This document shows, in pieces, positions 1 through 7,976 of a stretch of DNA of 46,696 nt. Source of the DNA: Rhodospirillaceae bacterium (GTDB lineage: Bacteria; Pseudomonadota; Alphaproteobacteria; Rhodospirillales; Rhodospirillaceae); the NCBI GenBank assembly GCA_018666155.1, contig JABJAH010000065.1:1-46696 (forward strand), in the 5' to 3' direction. The notes beneath the pieces are model-generated. The model had not been told where the DNA came from, ran no database searches, and saw only the letters and a program-made list of their open reading frames with translations. The position numbers were made by a program, and so were the translations under genes. Each line of letters begins with the position of its first letter. Position 1 is the first letter of the stretch.

Positions 1-2
1 GA

Positions 3-1388
3 AAAGACCTCTTTTTGATGCTTTCCGACGGCGGCACGGTGCACGAAACAACAGCGGCATCCTATCCAATACGCCTGGTCCAATCAGGGCCAGCCGGAGG
101 TGTTCAGGCAACGTCGATGATTGGTGAGCTTGCCGGTGAAACCAATGTTTTTTGCTTCGACATGGGCGGCACCACCGCAAAAGCCAGCTTGATTGAAAAT
201 GGTGTGCCAATGCGCACCACCGAATTCGAGGTGGCCAGGGTCTATAGAGCGAAGAAAGGAAGCGGCCTTCCTTTACGCGTGCCGGTTATTGAGATGATCG
301 AAATTGGCGCGGGCGGTGGGTCGATTGCAAAGATCAATAGCCTGGGCCTGGTGCAAGTCGGCCCAGAAAGTTCAAGCGCTTATCCCGGCCCCGCCTGCTA
401 CGGCCAGGGCGGCACAGATGCCACCGTGACTGATGCCGATCTTATTCTCGGTTATTTGGCAGCGGACAGTTTCCTGGGCGGAGATATGACTCTCGATGTG
501 GAGAGCGCGACCAAAGCGTTGCAACAAAATCTTGGTGAGCCATTGGGCATATCGGCCGTCGACGCCGCATGGGCTATCCATGAAACAGTGAACGAGAGCA
601 TGGCCCAAGCCGCCAGCATTCACGCCCTAGAAAAGGCCCAGCGGATCTCAGATTACGCCATGATACCAATCGGTGGAGCGGGACCCGTCCACGCCTGCAA
701 CATCGGCTTAAAGCTTTCTGTTCCCCGTGTAATCTGCCCTCTCAGCGCCGGAGTCGCATCAGCCCTCGGGTTCCTCGTTTCCCCGCTCGCCTTTACGTTT
801 GTGCAAGGGGGCGTGGTCGGCTTAGACGTTTTAGATTTTGATACTGTGAGAACAATGTTGTCCGGAATGGAACAGAAGGGAAAAGACCTTCTTGGCTCTG
901 CGGGCACGCCTCTTGCTGACTTTAAAGTCGAACAGCTGGTGTCTATGCGTTACGTCGGACAGGGGTACAATGTCGAGGCGCCAATCGACGCAAGCATTCT
1001 AGAGGCGTCCAACCGCGACGCTGTCCGTGGCGTTTTTGAGCATGCCTATAAAACACAATATGGCCGAATAGAGCCCGACGTGCCGGTTGAAATTGTTTCG
1101 TGGAGAGTCATTGTTTCGGGCCCCTCACCCGTTATCGACCTGGCAGCAGCACGACCCACAATACCTGACCAAGACGCGCTCAAAGGCGAGCGAGAGGTCT
1201 ATTTTGGACCTGAGAATGGTTTTGTGAAGACACCGATATACAATCGCTATTCTCTTCTTCCCGGAAATTCATTCGAAGGCCCCAGCATTTTCGAAGAAAG
1301 AGAATCGACGACGGTGGTGCCACCAGGCGCAACATCAAGGATCGACGACGCGCTCAATCTCGTTGTCGAGCTTCCCAGTGCCGAATAA
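3..1388 (+). CDS. HyuA/oxoprolinase-like subunit, 5'-truncated by window edge
   Basis: This is the C-terminal two thirds of a hydantoinase A / 5-oxoprolinase / acetone carboxylase beta-type ATPase subunit. The frame is open through the left edge, so the TTG at 15 and ATG at 18 are internal codons. About 460 residues are visible where the family usually has about 690. The second ATPase lobe is clear: SGPAGG, then FDMGGTTAK (phosphate-binding loop), GAGGGSI, YPGPACYG and the late IGGAGPVHA motif. These proteins couple ATP hydrolysis to opening or carboxylation of a cyclic amide or ketone, normally with a HyuB partner. No HyuB follows, since the next gene 42 bp downstream is a ThDP enzyme, so any partner must lie upstream of the window. 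The exact substrate cannot be told. The family call is secure. Confidence 0.9.
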   Translation, partial: KDLFLMLSDGGTVHETTAASYPIRLVQSGPAGGVQATSMIGELAGETNVFCFDMGGTTAKASLIENGVPMRTTEFEVARVYRAKKGSGLPLRVPVIEMIEIGAGGGSIAKINSLGLVQVGPESSSAYPGPACYGQGGTDATVTDADLILGYLAADSFLGGDMTLDVESATKALQQNLGEPLGISAVDAAWAIHETVNESMAQAASIHALEKAQRISDYAMIPIGGAGPVHACNIGLKLSVPRVICPLSAGVASALGFLVSPLAFTFVQGGVVGLDVLDFDTVRTMLSGMEQKGKDLLGSAGTPLADFKVEQLVSMRYVGQGYNVEAPIDASILEASNRDAVRGVFEHAYKTQYGRIEPDVPVEIVSWRVIVSGPSPVIDLAAARPTIPDQDALKGEREVYFGPENGFVKTPIYNRYSLLPGNSFEGPSIFEERESTTVVPPGATSRIDDALNLVVELPSAE

Positions 1389-1430
1389 GCCTGCGGCACA
1401 TTGGAAAGCAGAACAGGAACGCAATAGATC

Positions 1431-3059
1431 ATGACAGAGCGTACGGTTGCAGAAGCGCTGGCTGATGCGTTCGCCGCAAAGGGGGTCAAATATATTTTTG
1501 GCGTACCCGGCGGCGGTAGCAGCTTAGACATCATCGAGGCGGCCGCTAAAAGAAATATAGAATTCGTTCTGACCCGAACAGAAAGCGCCGCCGTTATGAT
1601 GGCCGCAGCATCTGCGGAGTTAGATGGAACTCTTGGTGTGGCCCTCATGACAAAAGGCCCGGGGAGTGCCAACGCCACAAATGGCATTGCCTATGCATCC
1701 CTTGAACGTTTGCCAATAATTGTGCTGACCGACGGGTTTACGCCGAAGGAACAAACCTACATCACGCATCAAGTCTTTGATCAGAAAGCTATGTTGCAGC
1801 CCCTAACGAAAGGGCATAGCCGTTTAGAAGGATCATCAGCGGCGCAGGACATCAAGACAAATGTCGATCTAGCCATGACGTCGCCGTGCGGCCCCATTCA
1901 TTTTGAACTAACGAGTGCTGCAGCACGGGCGAAGATCTCACCCGAAATCGCGGACAAAGATAGTGATCTGCAAACGCCTTCCCGTTTAACCGTCGATGAG
2001 ACTGCTCTATCAAAGGCCAACGCCCTTCTCGCCAAAGCGGAAAGACCCGTGGTCATTGTAGGCATGGAAGCCAGGGAACCAAGCGCTGCAAAAGCCACGC
2101 GCACCCTGGTCAAAATGCTTAACTGTCCTGCCCTCACGACGTACAAAGCCAAAGGCGTGATCTCTGACCAAGATCCATACTTCGCCGGCATATTTACGGG
2201 CGGAACGAAAGAGGCGGACTGCGTCAACAAAGCAGACCTCATTATTCTTAGCGGAATTGACCCTGTAGAATTCATCCGGCAGCCTTGGCGGTACGAAGCG
2301 CCGGTCATCGACATTTCAGACGTCAAACACCCAGTGCACTATTTGACGCCCGACGCCGGACTATATGGCTCTATTAGCGAACACATTGCGGGCCTATCGG
2401 GTGCCAGCGAAAGCACGCTGTGGACAGAGAAAGAAATAGCAGAACTACGCCAAGACATGCACGGCCGCCTTCAGTGCGAGAGTGGTGCGGGCATAAACCC
2501 ACAACAGGTCGTCGAATCTGCCTTTGAAGAGGCCCGATCATTAGAGACAACGCCTCGCATTACCGTCGATGCTGGAGCCCATATGTTCTCCGCTATGGAG
2601 TTCTGGCCATGCACAGCGCCCTGTGATGTTTTGATCTCGAATGGCCTTGCGACCATGGCGTTTGCCTTACCCGCCGCTATTGCAGCAGCGTTGCATGAAC
2701 CAGAAAGGTCAGTCATCGCTTTTACTGGCGATGGCGGTCTTCTTATGTGCTTAGGCGAACTGTTAACGGCTGTTCAATGCGACACGAACATCACTATTGT
2801 TGTCTTCAACGATGCGTCTCTCTCCCTCATTGATATTAAGCAACAGGAACGTCAGCTTCCATCAAGAGGTATGCGGTGGTCTCGTCCTGACTTCAGCAAG
2901 ATGATGGAAGGTATGGGCGGGCATGGGTACAATGTCGAAACGATTCAAGAATACGAACAGGCTTTGGCCGAGGCGTTGCACGTCCGCGGACCGGCTTTGA
3001 TCGATGTGGCGGTTGATGCCAGTGGCTATTCGGATCAACTTAAGGCGATGCGTGGTTAA
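1431..3059 (+). CDS. ThDP-dependent enzyme, acetolactate synthase / benzoylformate decarboxylase type
   Basis: A 542-residue cytoplasmic thiamine diphosphate enzyme with the three-domain IlvB-like plan. The N-terminal pyrimidine-binding domain starts GVPGGGS near residue 24 and carries the cofactor-activating glutamate at about E51 (TRTESAAV). The C-terminal pyrophosphate-binding domain has the GDGG...FND motif, here GDGGLLMCLG followed by FNDASLS. No signal peptide is present, unlike the second ThDP enzyme of this window at 12681. It sits between a HyuA-like subunit and an acyl-CoA dehydrogenase on the same strand with gaps under 45 bp, so it probably acts in a 2-oxo-acid or CoA-ester catabolic route rather than in valine biosynthesis. 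No small regulatory subunit (IlvH) is adjacent. Substrate unknown. Confidence 0.85.
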   Translation: MTERTVAEALADAFAAKGVKYIFGVPGGGSSLDIIEAAAKRNIEFVLTRTESAAVMMAAASAELDGTLGVALMTKGPGSANATNGIAYASLERLPIIVLTDGFTPKEQTYITHQVFDQKAMLQPLTKGHSRLEGSSAAQDIKTNVDLAMTSPCGPIHFELTSAAARAKISPEIADKDSDLQTPSRLTVDETALSKANALLAKAERPVVIVGMEAREPSAAKATRTLVKMLNCPALTTYKAKGVISDQDPYFAGIFTGGTKEADCVNKADLIILSGIDPVEFIRQPWRYEAPVIDISDVKHPVHYLTPDAGLYGSISEHIAGLSGASESTLWTEKEIAELRQDMHGRLQCESGAGINPQQVVESAFEEARSLETTPRITVDAGAHMFSAMEFWPCTAPCDVLISNGLATMAFALPAAIAAALHEPERSVIAFTGDGGLLMCLGELLTAVQCDTNITIVVFNDASLSLIDIKQQERQLPSRGMRWSRPDFSKMMEGMGGHGYNVETIQEYEQALAEALHVRGPALIDVAVDASGYSDQLKAMRG

Positions 3060-3086
3060 GCCAGCATAAGTAAAGAGTGAAGTAAT

Positions 3087-4286
3087 ATGGATACTGGTCC
3101 CTTTCAATTACCGTCTGAGATAGTGGAAATGTGCGATGTTGCGAAACGCATCGTTCACGACGAGCTATTGCCGCTTGAGCCGCAATATTTACAGCATCCT
3201 GGACATTCATTTGGCACCAACCAAACGGCCACCAATCTCAAGCTCGTGTTTGGACAAGACGTCCTGGATCATCTAACCAAAATTTCTCGCGAGACGGGCC
3301 TTTGGTACTTGATGGTGCCAGAAGAACACGGCGGATCAGGTCTCTCTATGTTGGCCCAGATCGCGATTATGGAGCAGTTCAATTACACAGCCGTGCCGTT
3401 TCCCTTCGCCCACGTCGCGAACATTCTCTATCAGAGCGAAGGCGACCAAGTTGACCGGTTTCTAAAGCCGGTCATTGAAGGGGAAAAAATCACCTGCTTC
3501 GCCCAAACCGAGCCCAATGCAGGATCAGACCCAGGCGGGATGATGCAGACCCATGCTGTGCAAGATGGCGACGAATGGGTGCTAAACGGAACCAAAATGT
3601 GGATCAGTGGAGCGGCTGAGTCCGACATCATCATGGTGCAGGCGGTAACCGATAAGGAAAAACGCCAGCGCGGCGGTATCACCATGTTCCTGGTGGACCG
3701 CAACAATCCTGGTGTCACCATCGAAGAACCGGGCATTCAAACATGGCTCGGAACGCGACCCTCGCAATACATCGTGCACTTAGATGATTGTCGGGTGCCC
3801 GCCACAGACATTCTCGGCGAAGTCGGCAATGGGTTCAGGTTGGGTCAACGCTGGCTGACTATTCATGACCGCCTCCTCCGCGGCCCGTTTGCGATCGGGA
3901 AAATGCAACGCGCATTAGACATGTCCGTCGAATGGGCGAAACAAAGAGAGACATTCGGTAAACCACTCTCCGAACGCCAGGCCATTCAGTGGAAACTGGT
4001 CGATATGTACATCGACCTCCAATCACTCCAATCCCTGACCTATCAGATGGCGGCCCGAGCCGACACCGGAGAGGACATTCGCACTGAAGCCAGCATGATT
4101 AAGCTGGTATCCATGAATTGGGGCGCTCGGTGCCTGGACGACGCTATCCAGATTCACGGGGCTATGGGTGAATCTCTCGAACTTCCCCTGACTTTGTTTT
4201 ATCGCTATCTCCGGCATGGCCGGATCGGTGGCGGCACCGATGAAATTCAAAAAATGCTGATCGCGCGGAAATTACTTCGGGATTAG
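3087..4286 (+). CDS. Acyl-CoA dehydrogenase family protein
   Basis: A 399-residue FAD-dependent acyl-CoA dehydrogenase of normal length. The middle domain carries the signature FAQTEPNAGSD followed by NGTKMWISGA. The C-terminal helical domain ends with QIHGAMG and IGGGTDEIQ. Relative to medium-chain acyl-CoA dehydrogenase, the catalytic base position just before GTxxIQ is glycine, as in many relatives whose base is elsewhere or which act on unusual substrates. The gene starts 27 bp after the ThDP enzyme with GAGTGAAG upstream of the ATG and is followed 55 bp later by a branched-chain aminotransferase. This suggests oxidation of a branched or short acyl-CoA. Family is certain, substrate is inference. 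Confidence 0.9.
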   Translation: MDTGPFQLPSEIVEMCDVAKRIVHDELLPLEPQYLQHPGHSFGTNQTATNLKLVFGQDVLDHLTKISRETGLWYLMVPEEHGGSGLSMLAQIAIMEQFNYTAVPFPFAHVANILYQSEGDQVDRFLKPVIEGEKITCFAQTEPNAGSDPGGMMQTHAVQDGDEWVLNGTKMWISGAAESDIIMVQAVTDKEKRQRGGITMFLVDRNNPGVTIEEPGIQTWLGTRPSQYIVHLDDCRVPATDILGEVGNGFRLGQRWLTIHDRLLRGPFAIGKMQRALDMSVEWAKQRETFGKPLSERQAIQWKLVDMYIDLQSLQSLTYQMAARADTGEDIRTEASMIKLVSMNWGARCLDDAIQIHGAMGESLELPLTLFYRYLRHGRIGGGTDEIQKMLIARKLLRD

Positions 4287-4341
4287 GGCAAGCCGAAGAA
4301 AGTCGTTGCGTTTGGATCAGGTCGATTGACAGGAAAATAGT

Positions 4342-5256
4342 ATGTGGCAACCCACCCAAATTATGATGAACGGTGAACTTATGCCGTTTGCCGACGCAAG
4401 CCTGCACCCTATGTCACTTGCCGTTACCTATGCTGCCACCGTCTTTGAGGGTATTCGCGCTTATCATGTTCCAGAAACGGGACAATTCGCCATGTTCAGG
4501 ATGGACGAACACATAAGACGTCTGCAGGTCGGCATGAAAGTTATGCGGTTTGATCAGACCTATGAAATTGACTACATGCGCGATTGTTTAACCCGACTGC
4601 TTAAAGCGAACGAGCCCGATGCCGATGTCTATTTCCGCCTTCTCGTTTACATAGAAGGAACCGGATTGCTTGCGTCTACGGGCCCCGTGGGATTCACGGC
4701 GGCAGCTATGCCACGATCAAAACCAAAGTTTGCCGATACGGGTATGGGGCTCGGTGTCAGTTCTTGGCAGCGGTTGTCCGACAATGCCAGTCCACCACGC
4801 ATCAAAAGCACGGCCAATTACTTTAATGCTCGCTTGGCAGTCCATCAGGCAAAGGCGGACGGCTACGATGGCGCCCTTATGCTCACGCCAGACGGCAAGG
4901 TTGCGGAAGCGCCAATCGCCTGTTTCTTTATGGTCCGAGATGGAAAACTCATAACGCCAGATTGTTCCAGCAATATTCTAGAAAGCATTACACGCGACAC
5001 CATCATTACACGCTACAGAGAATTGACCGGCAACGTCGTCGAAGAACGCGCGATTGATCGTAGTGAGCTCTATTTTGCCGAAGAAGCGTTCTTGTGTGGC
5101 ACCGGCCAGGAAATTCTTCCGGTCACATCCATCGACAAGCTTCCCGTTGGTAGCGGTGAAATTGGCCCTATGACGCGACAAATGAGTGAAGACTACTTTG
5201 GTATTGTTCGCGGCACAGTGGCAGACCATCCCGAATGGCGAACGATGATCGGGTAA
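4342..5256 (+). CDS. ilvE: Branched-chain amino acid aminotransferase (class IV PLP)
   Basis: A 304-residue fold-type IV aminotransferase that interconverts Val/Leu/Ile and their 2-oxo acids with 2-oxoglutarate. The N-terminus MMNGELMPFADASLHPMS and the YAATVFEGIRAY block are typical. The PLP-binding lysine is K155 in RIKSTANYFNA, and the second signature runs from KVAEAPIACFF to ILESITRD. AGGAAAA lies just upstream of the ATG. As the last gene of a same-strand run (HyuA-like, ThDP enzyme, acyl-CoA dehydrogenase) it would feed or drain 2-oxo acids handled by its neighbours. D-amino-acid transaminase or aminodeoxychorismate lyase are less likely given the BCAT-type motifs. The gene symbol reflects family resemblance. 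Confidence 0.85.
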   Translation: MWQPTQIMMNGELMPFADASLHPMSLAVTYAATVFEGIRAYHVPETGQFAMFRMDEHIRRLQVGMKVMRFDQTYEIDYMRDCLTRLLKANEPDADVYFRLLVYIEGTGLLASTGPVGFTAAAMPRSKPKFADTGMGLGVSSWQRLSDNASPPRIKSTANYFNARLAVHQAKADGYDGALMLTPDGKVAEAPIACFFMVRDGKLITPDCSSNILESITRDTIITRYRELTGNVVEERAIDRSELYFAEEAFLCGTGQEILPVTSIDKLPVGSGEIGPMTRQMSEDYFGIVRGTVADHPEWRTMIG

Positions 5257-5288
5257 GACCCTAGCCGTAAAATCAGCGAAGTGCCGGG

Positions 5289-5933
5289 CTATTTGGCCTC
5301 AGCGAATTGCCCGTCTCGCCATAGCCCTTCCTTAACTGACGTATCTGGATCAGTTAGCCGCCCCTGTCCATTGGGCATGCCGTCTTTCCACTCTCCGTAA
5401 AAAACGCCGCCGTCAGGCAAGATGAACCTGCCCATGCCGCCAGGTTTGCCATCGGTCCAATCGCCAAAATAGATGCCACCGCTTGGATAAACGAACGTCC
5501 CCTTGCCGTGCTTGTCGCCATGATTGTAACCACCGGCGTAGGTGCCGCCGTCGTTATATATGACGGTTCCGTGTCCATGCTCACGGTTGTCATGCAGGCC
5601 AACATACTTTCCACCTTCGGAATAGGCCCATGGGCCGTTCGTTTGAGGCTCGTCGCCCGTCCATTCGATCGCGTACTTAGCGCGATTTACGAACGCGTAA
5701 ACAGCATTCCCTTTGGGCTCGTCGTCTCGCCATTCACCGGTAAACGTGCCGCCATTCGCACGTTTTGAAACTCCGTGGCCATGGCGTTTAGCATTTTTCC
5801 ATTCGCCTTCGTACGCTGAACCATCGCCATAGGTCATGCGTCCGTAACCGTCGGCGCAATCCCCCTCAACACACTGCGCGCACGCCGCTGCAGAAGAAAA
5901 CATTAGAAACAAAAAAACTGACGCGTATTTCAT
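5289..5933 (-). CDS. Secreted MORN-repeat protein
   Basis: A 214-residue protein with a signal peptide (hydrophobic residues 4-19, ending AACAQC) and about eight MORN repeats of 22-24 residues that fill the rest of the chain. The pattern is G-x-Y-x-G-x-W/Y-x-x-G-x-x-H/N-G-x-G, for example YEGEWKNAKRHGHG and FYGEWKDGMPNGQG. The third repeat is degenerate. MORN repeats form an elongated beta-sheet array used in binding or in organising membranes. No enzymatic domain is fused. GAGG lies seven bases ahead of the ATG. It converges on the aminotransferase gene with a 32-bp gap and looks monocistronic. Function unknown. Confidence 0.85.
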   Translation of the reverse strand: MKYASVFLFLMFSSAAACAQCVEGDCADGYGRMTYGDGSAYEGEWKNAKRHGHGVSKRANGGTFTGEWRDDEPKGNAVYAFVNRAKYAIEWTGDEPQTNGPWAYSEGGKYVGLHDNREHGHGTVIYNDGGTYAGGYNHGDKHGKGTFVYPSGGIYFGDWTDGKPGGMGRFILPDGGVFYGEWKDGMPNGQGRLTDPDTSVKEGLWRDGQFAEAK

Positions 5934-6034
5934 GTCAAAACCTCATTTGCCTATCTATCTCGCCTGATCTGCTGGAATTTTTTCTTGCTCTTCTTATCGA
6001 AATTCCTGATTTACCCTTTAGGGAATCAGACGCC

Positions 6035-6553
6035 TTAGCAGGTTGGCCTGATTTTTCTGACTGGGCCGCGTAATTCCCCTAAGGGGTAGTTGGCTGTGTG
6101 GATGTTAACAAAGGCCAAGTTTTGAATCAGAAAAGCGACCTCTCCGAGAGTAACTACTTTCTCCCCTTTTACGGGAGAACTGAGGCGCTCTAGCGCTAGG
6201 TCAAACATTACTGGTGCATTCCCTTCGGCGGGCACGGGGCCATGGATGTGGAGCCCCACAGGTTGACTGGTCAAATCTTTGAAACTGATCCGCCATGAGA
6301 GTTTTAGGGTGTCTCGCTCTAGAACGAAGTCTGCACGCCCAACGCCCGCACTTTCAGTGGGAGCGCGCTGTGGACCGTCAGAGAGGTCTGCAAAAAAGTG
6401 TATGGGCGGCCCCGACCGGTCGTCGGGATCAGTCGAAGAATACGAGCACGATTGATCGTCGACCGGTTGCGCGACAACCGCACTACACGGCACGACGGTC
6501 ATTAGAACGAAAGCGACGACAGTTCGTTTTGCATAAGTATCTATTTTACCCAC
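6035..6553 (-). CDS. Secreted CHRD-domain protein
   Basis: A 172-residue exported protein. I place the start at the GTG at 6553 because AAGGAAAGG lies eight bases upstream and the product then begins MGKIDTYAKR followed by a clean hydrophobic signal peptide ending VVAQ. Longer readings up to 6850 lack both features. The mature part is a CHRD domain, first seen in chordin and common in bacterial secreted proteins. It has LGLHIHGP-like VGLHIHGPVPAEG followed by AFVNIHTANYPLGELRG, where the paired HIH and NIHT are diagnostic. Substrate and role are unknown. It is divergent from the secreted-protein gene at 6811, leaving about 257 bp that may hold promoters for both. Confidence 0.8.
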   Translation of the reverse strand: MGKIDTYAKRTVVAFVLMTVVPCSAVVAQPVDDQSCSYSSTDPDDRSGPPIHFFADLSDGPQRAPTESAGVGRADFVLERDTLKLSWRISFKDLTSQPVGLHIHGPVPAEGNAPVMFDLALERLSSPVKGEKVVTLGEVAFLIQNLAFVNIHTANYPLGELRGPVRKIRPTC

Positions 6554-6810
6554 GAGTCTCGCCTTTCCTTGTGCACGGCAATCACACGCCATTCGTGAGA
6601 CCAAATCCACAACATTGTGTCCACCGTAAAACAGGTTTGCGAATAATATGCACTTCGCCAGTTGAGTTTGCGAAAAAATACGCGTTTTCAGCGCCTTACC
6701 AGGGTCGTTCCCTTTTATCGCATGCGCCCAGAGCGCCAGTGTATTTGATGAAGCCAGCGTAAATGTCGTGATAACATGCCGATGAACAAGCATTAAATCA
6801 AAGATTGCCC

Positions 6811-7956
6811 ATGACCCCACGTACATTGAAGACAGTGCTGCTCCTAGCACCGCTTCTTACTCTGACGGCACCGAGTAACGATGCCTATGCAGAGCCGCAA
6901 ACTCTGGGGTTCGTCGTTACGAAATGGAATACGGCGATGCACGAGACCCGTTTCATGGACGAATGCCCAGAAGGACCGACTCCGGGCAATTGGGAAATTT
7001 GGGAATCGACGGTTACCCCAGAGGAGCGCCGTTCTTACCCCGAGGCACTCATAACCCAGGTTCGGCACGTCAATTACCGCGGGCCTAATGGGGAAGATAT
7101 CTGCGCCGAACCAACATCGGTTGTAGATCCGCCCCTAAAAATCGTCGAAGGCAAATACTCCTATGGCATCGACCTGGACAATAACGAAGATGGCCAGGCA
7201 ACACCTAAGACATGCACGCACAAGAACTTCGCCGGGTTGAATGGCGAAAACGGTATCGACAATCAAATGTACCGGTTGATGGGGTGCGTCGAGGCCTGGC
7301 GCAGTTATGGACATATTGAGAGCAATGCCAATTCACACCGAGTGAGCAGCGGGCTTGGCATGATCTTGATGGAGGTCACCGGCGTCGACGATTTACTCAA
7401 TGATGACAGTGTCAAAGTGATTTTTTATCGGGGGGTTGGGTCCTTCACGCTTGATAGCAAAGGCGAAGTTTTGCCGTTCGCCAGTTACGAGATCGATCAT
7501 GAGAACGGCGAACCGCGATATAACGACATGGTATCGGGGAAAATCGTTGACGGTGTTTTGAAAACAGTAGCCGCTGATGTGCATATTCCCCACTACGGAA
7601 ACTACCAATACTTACGCCAACTCATCCAAGACATGCAGGTCGACATGGAGCTGCCGACTGAGAGTGGCAAAACAAGCGGCATGGTCTACGGCTATTACGG
7701 TGTTGAGCAATTTTATAGCTACGTGCGAGGAATGCTGACGTCTTTTCCTAACCGCCACAAATTCAGCTGCCCTCCCATTTATGTCGCCGCACATGAGCTG
7801 GCCGACGGGCATCCAGACCCAGAAAGCGGAGAATGCACGACCCTGTCATCGGCCTTCAAGTTTAATGCTGTGCGGGCATTCATAAACCATCCCGAACCTG
7901 AAAAACTGGCCAGCACTTCGGATAGTTCCGGTGCTCTAGCGATAAACCGGCGTTAA
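6811..7956 (+). CDS. Uncharacterised secreted protein of the DUF1592/DUF1552 module
   Basis: A 381-residue protein with a signal peptide (LKTVLLLAPLLTLTAPSNDAYAEP, cut near AYA). I chose the ATG at 6811 over a TTG two codons earlier. I do not recognise a named family. Visible features are six or more cysteines, a GIDLDNNEDG stretch that resembles an acidic calcium-type loop, a GIDNQMYRLMGC segment and a proline- and tyrosine-rich second half. It is the first of four same-strand exported-protein genes, and the next gene starts 20 bp downstream, so it is probably cotranscribed with the DUF1592 lipoprotein. Extracytoplasmic location is well supported. Function is not inferable from the sequence. 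Confidence 0.7.
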   Translation: MTPRTLKTVLLLAPLLTLTAPSNDAYAEPQTLGFVVTKWNTAMHETRFMDECPEGPTPGNWEIWESTVTPEERRSYPEALITQVRHVNYRGPNGEDICAEPTSVVDPPLKIVEGKYSYGIDLDNNEDGQATPKTCTHKNFAGLNGENGIDNQMYRLMGCVEAWRSYGHIESNANSHRVSSGLGMILMEVTGVDDLLNDDSVKVIFYRGVGSFTLDSKGEVLPFASYEIDHENGEPRYNDMVSGKIVDGVLKTVAADVHIPHYGNYQYLRQLIQDMQVDMELPTESGKTSGMVYGYYGVEQFYSYVRGMLTSFPNRHKFSCPPIYVAAHELADGHPDPESGECTTLSSAFKFNAVRAFINHPEPEKLASTSDSSGALAINRR

Positions 7957-7976
7957 GGGAACGGACCTTTATCACC

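Noticed and set aside
6295..6762. A 155-codon plus-strand open frame
   Set aside because: It lies antisense to the CHRD gene and its upstream region, has arginine-rich composition with no family likeness, and no signal of its own. The minus-strand CHRD domain explains the DNA.
6554..6850. N-terminal extension of the CHRD protein to a start at 6850
   Set aside because: The extension has no domain, would place the signal peptide inside the protein, and runs over the start of the divergent gene. The GTG at 6553 has a good ribosome-binding site.
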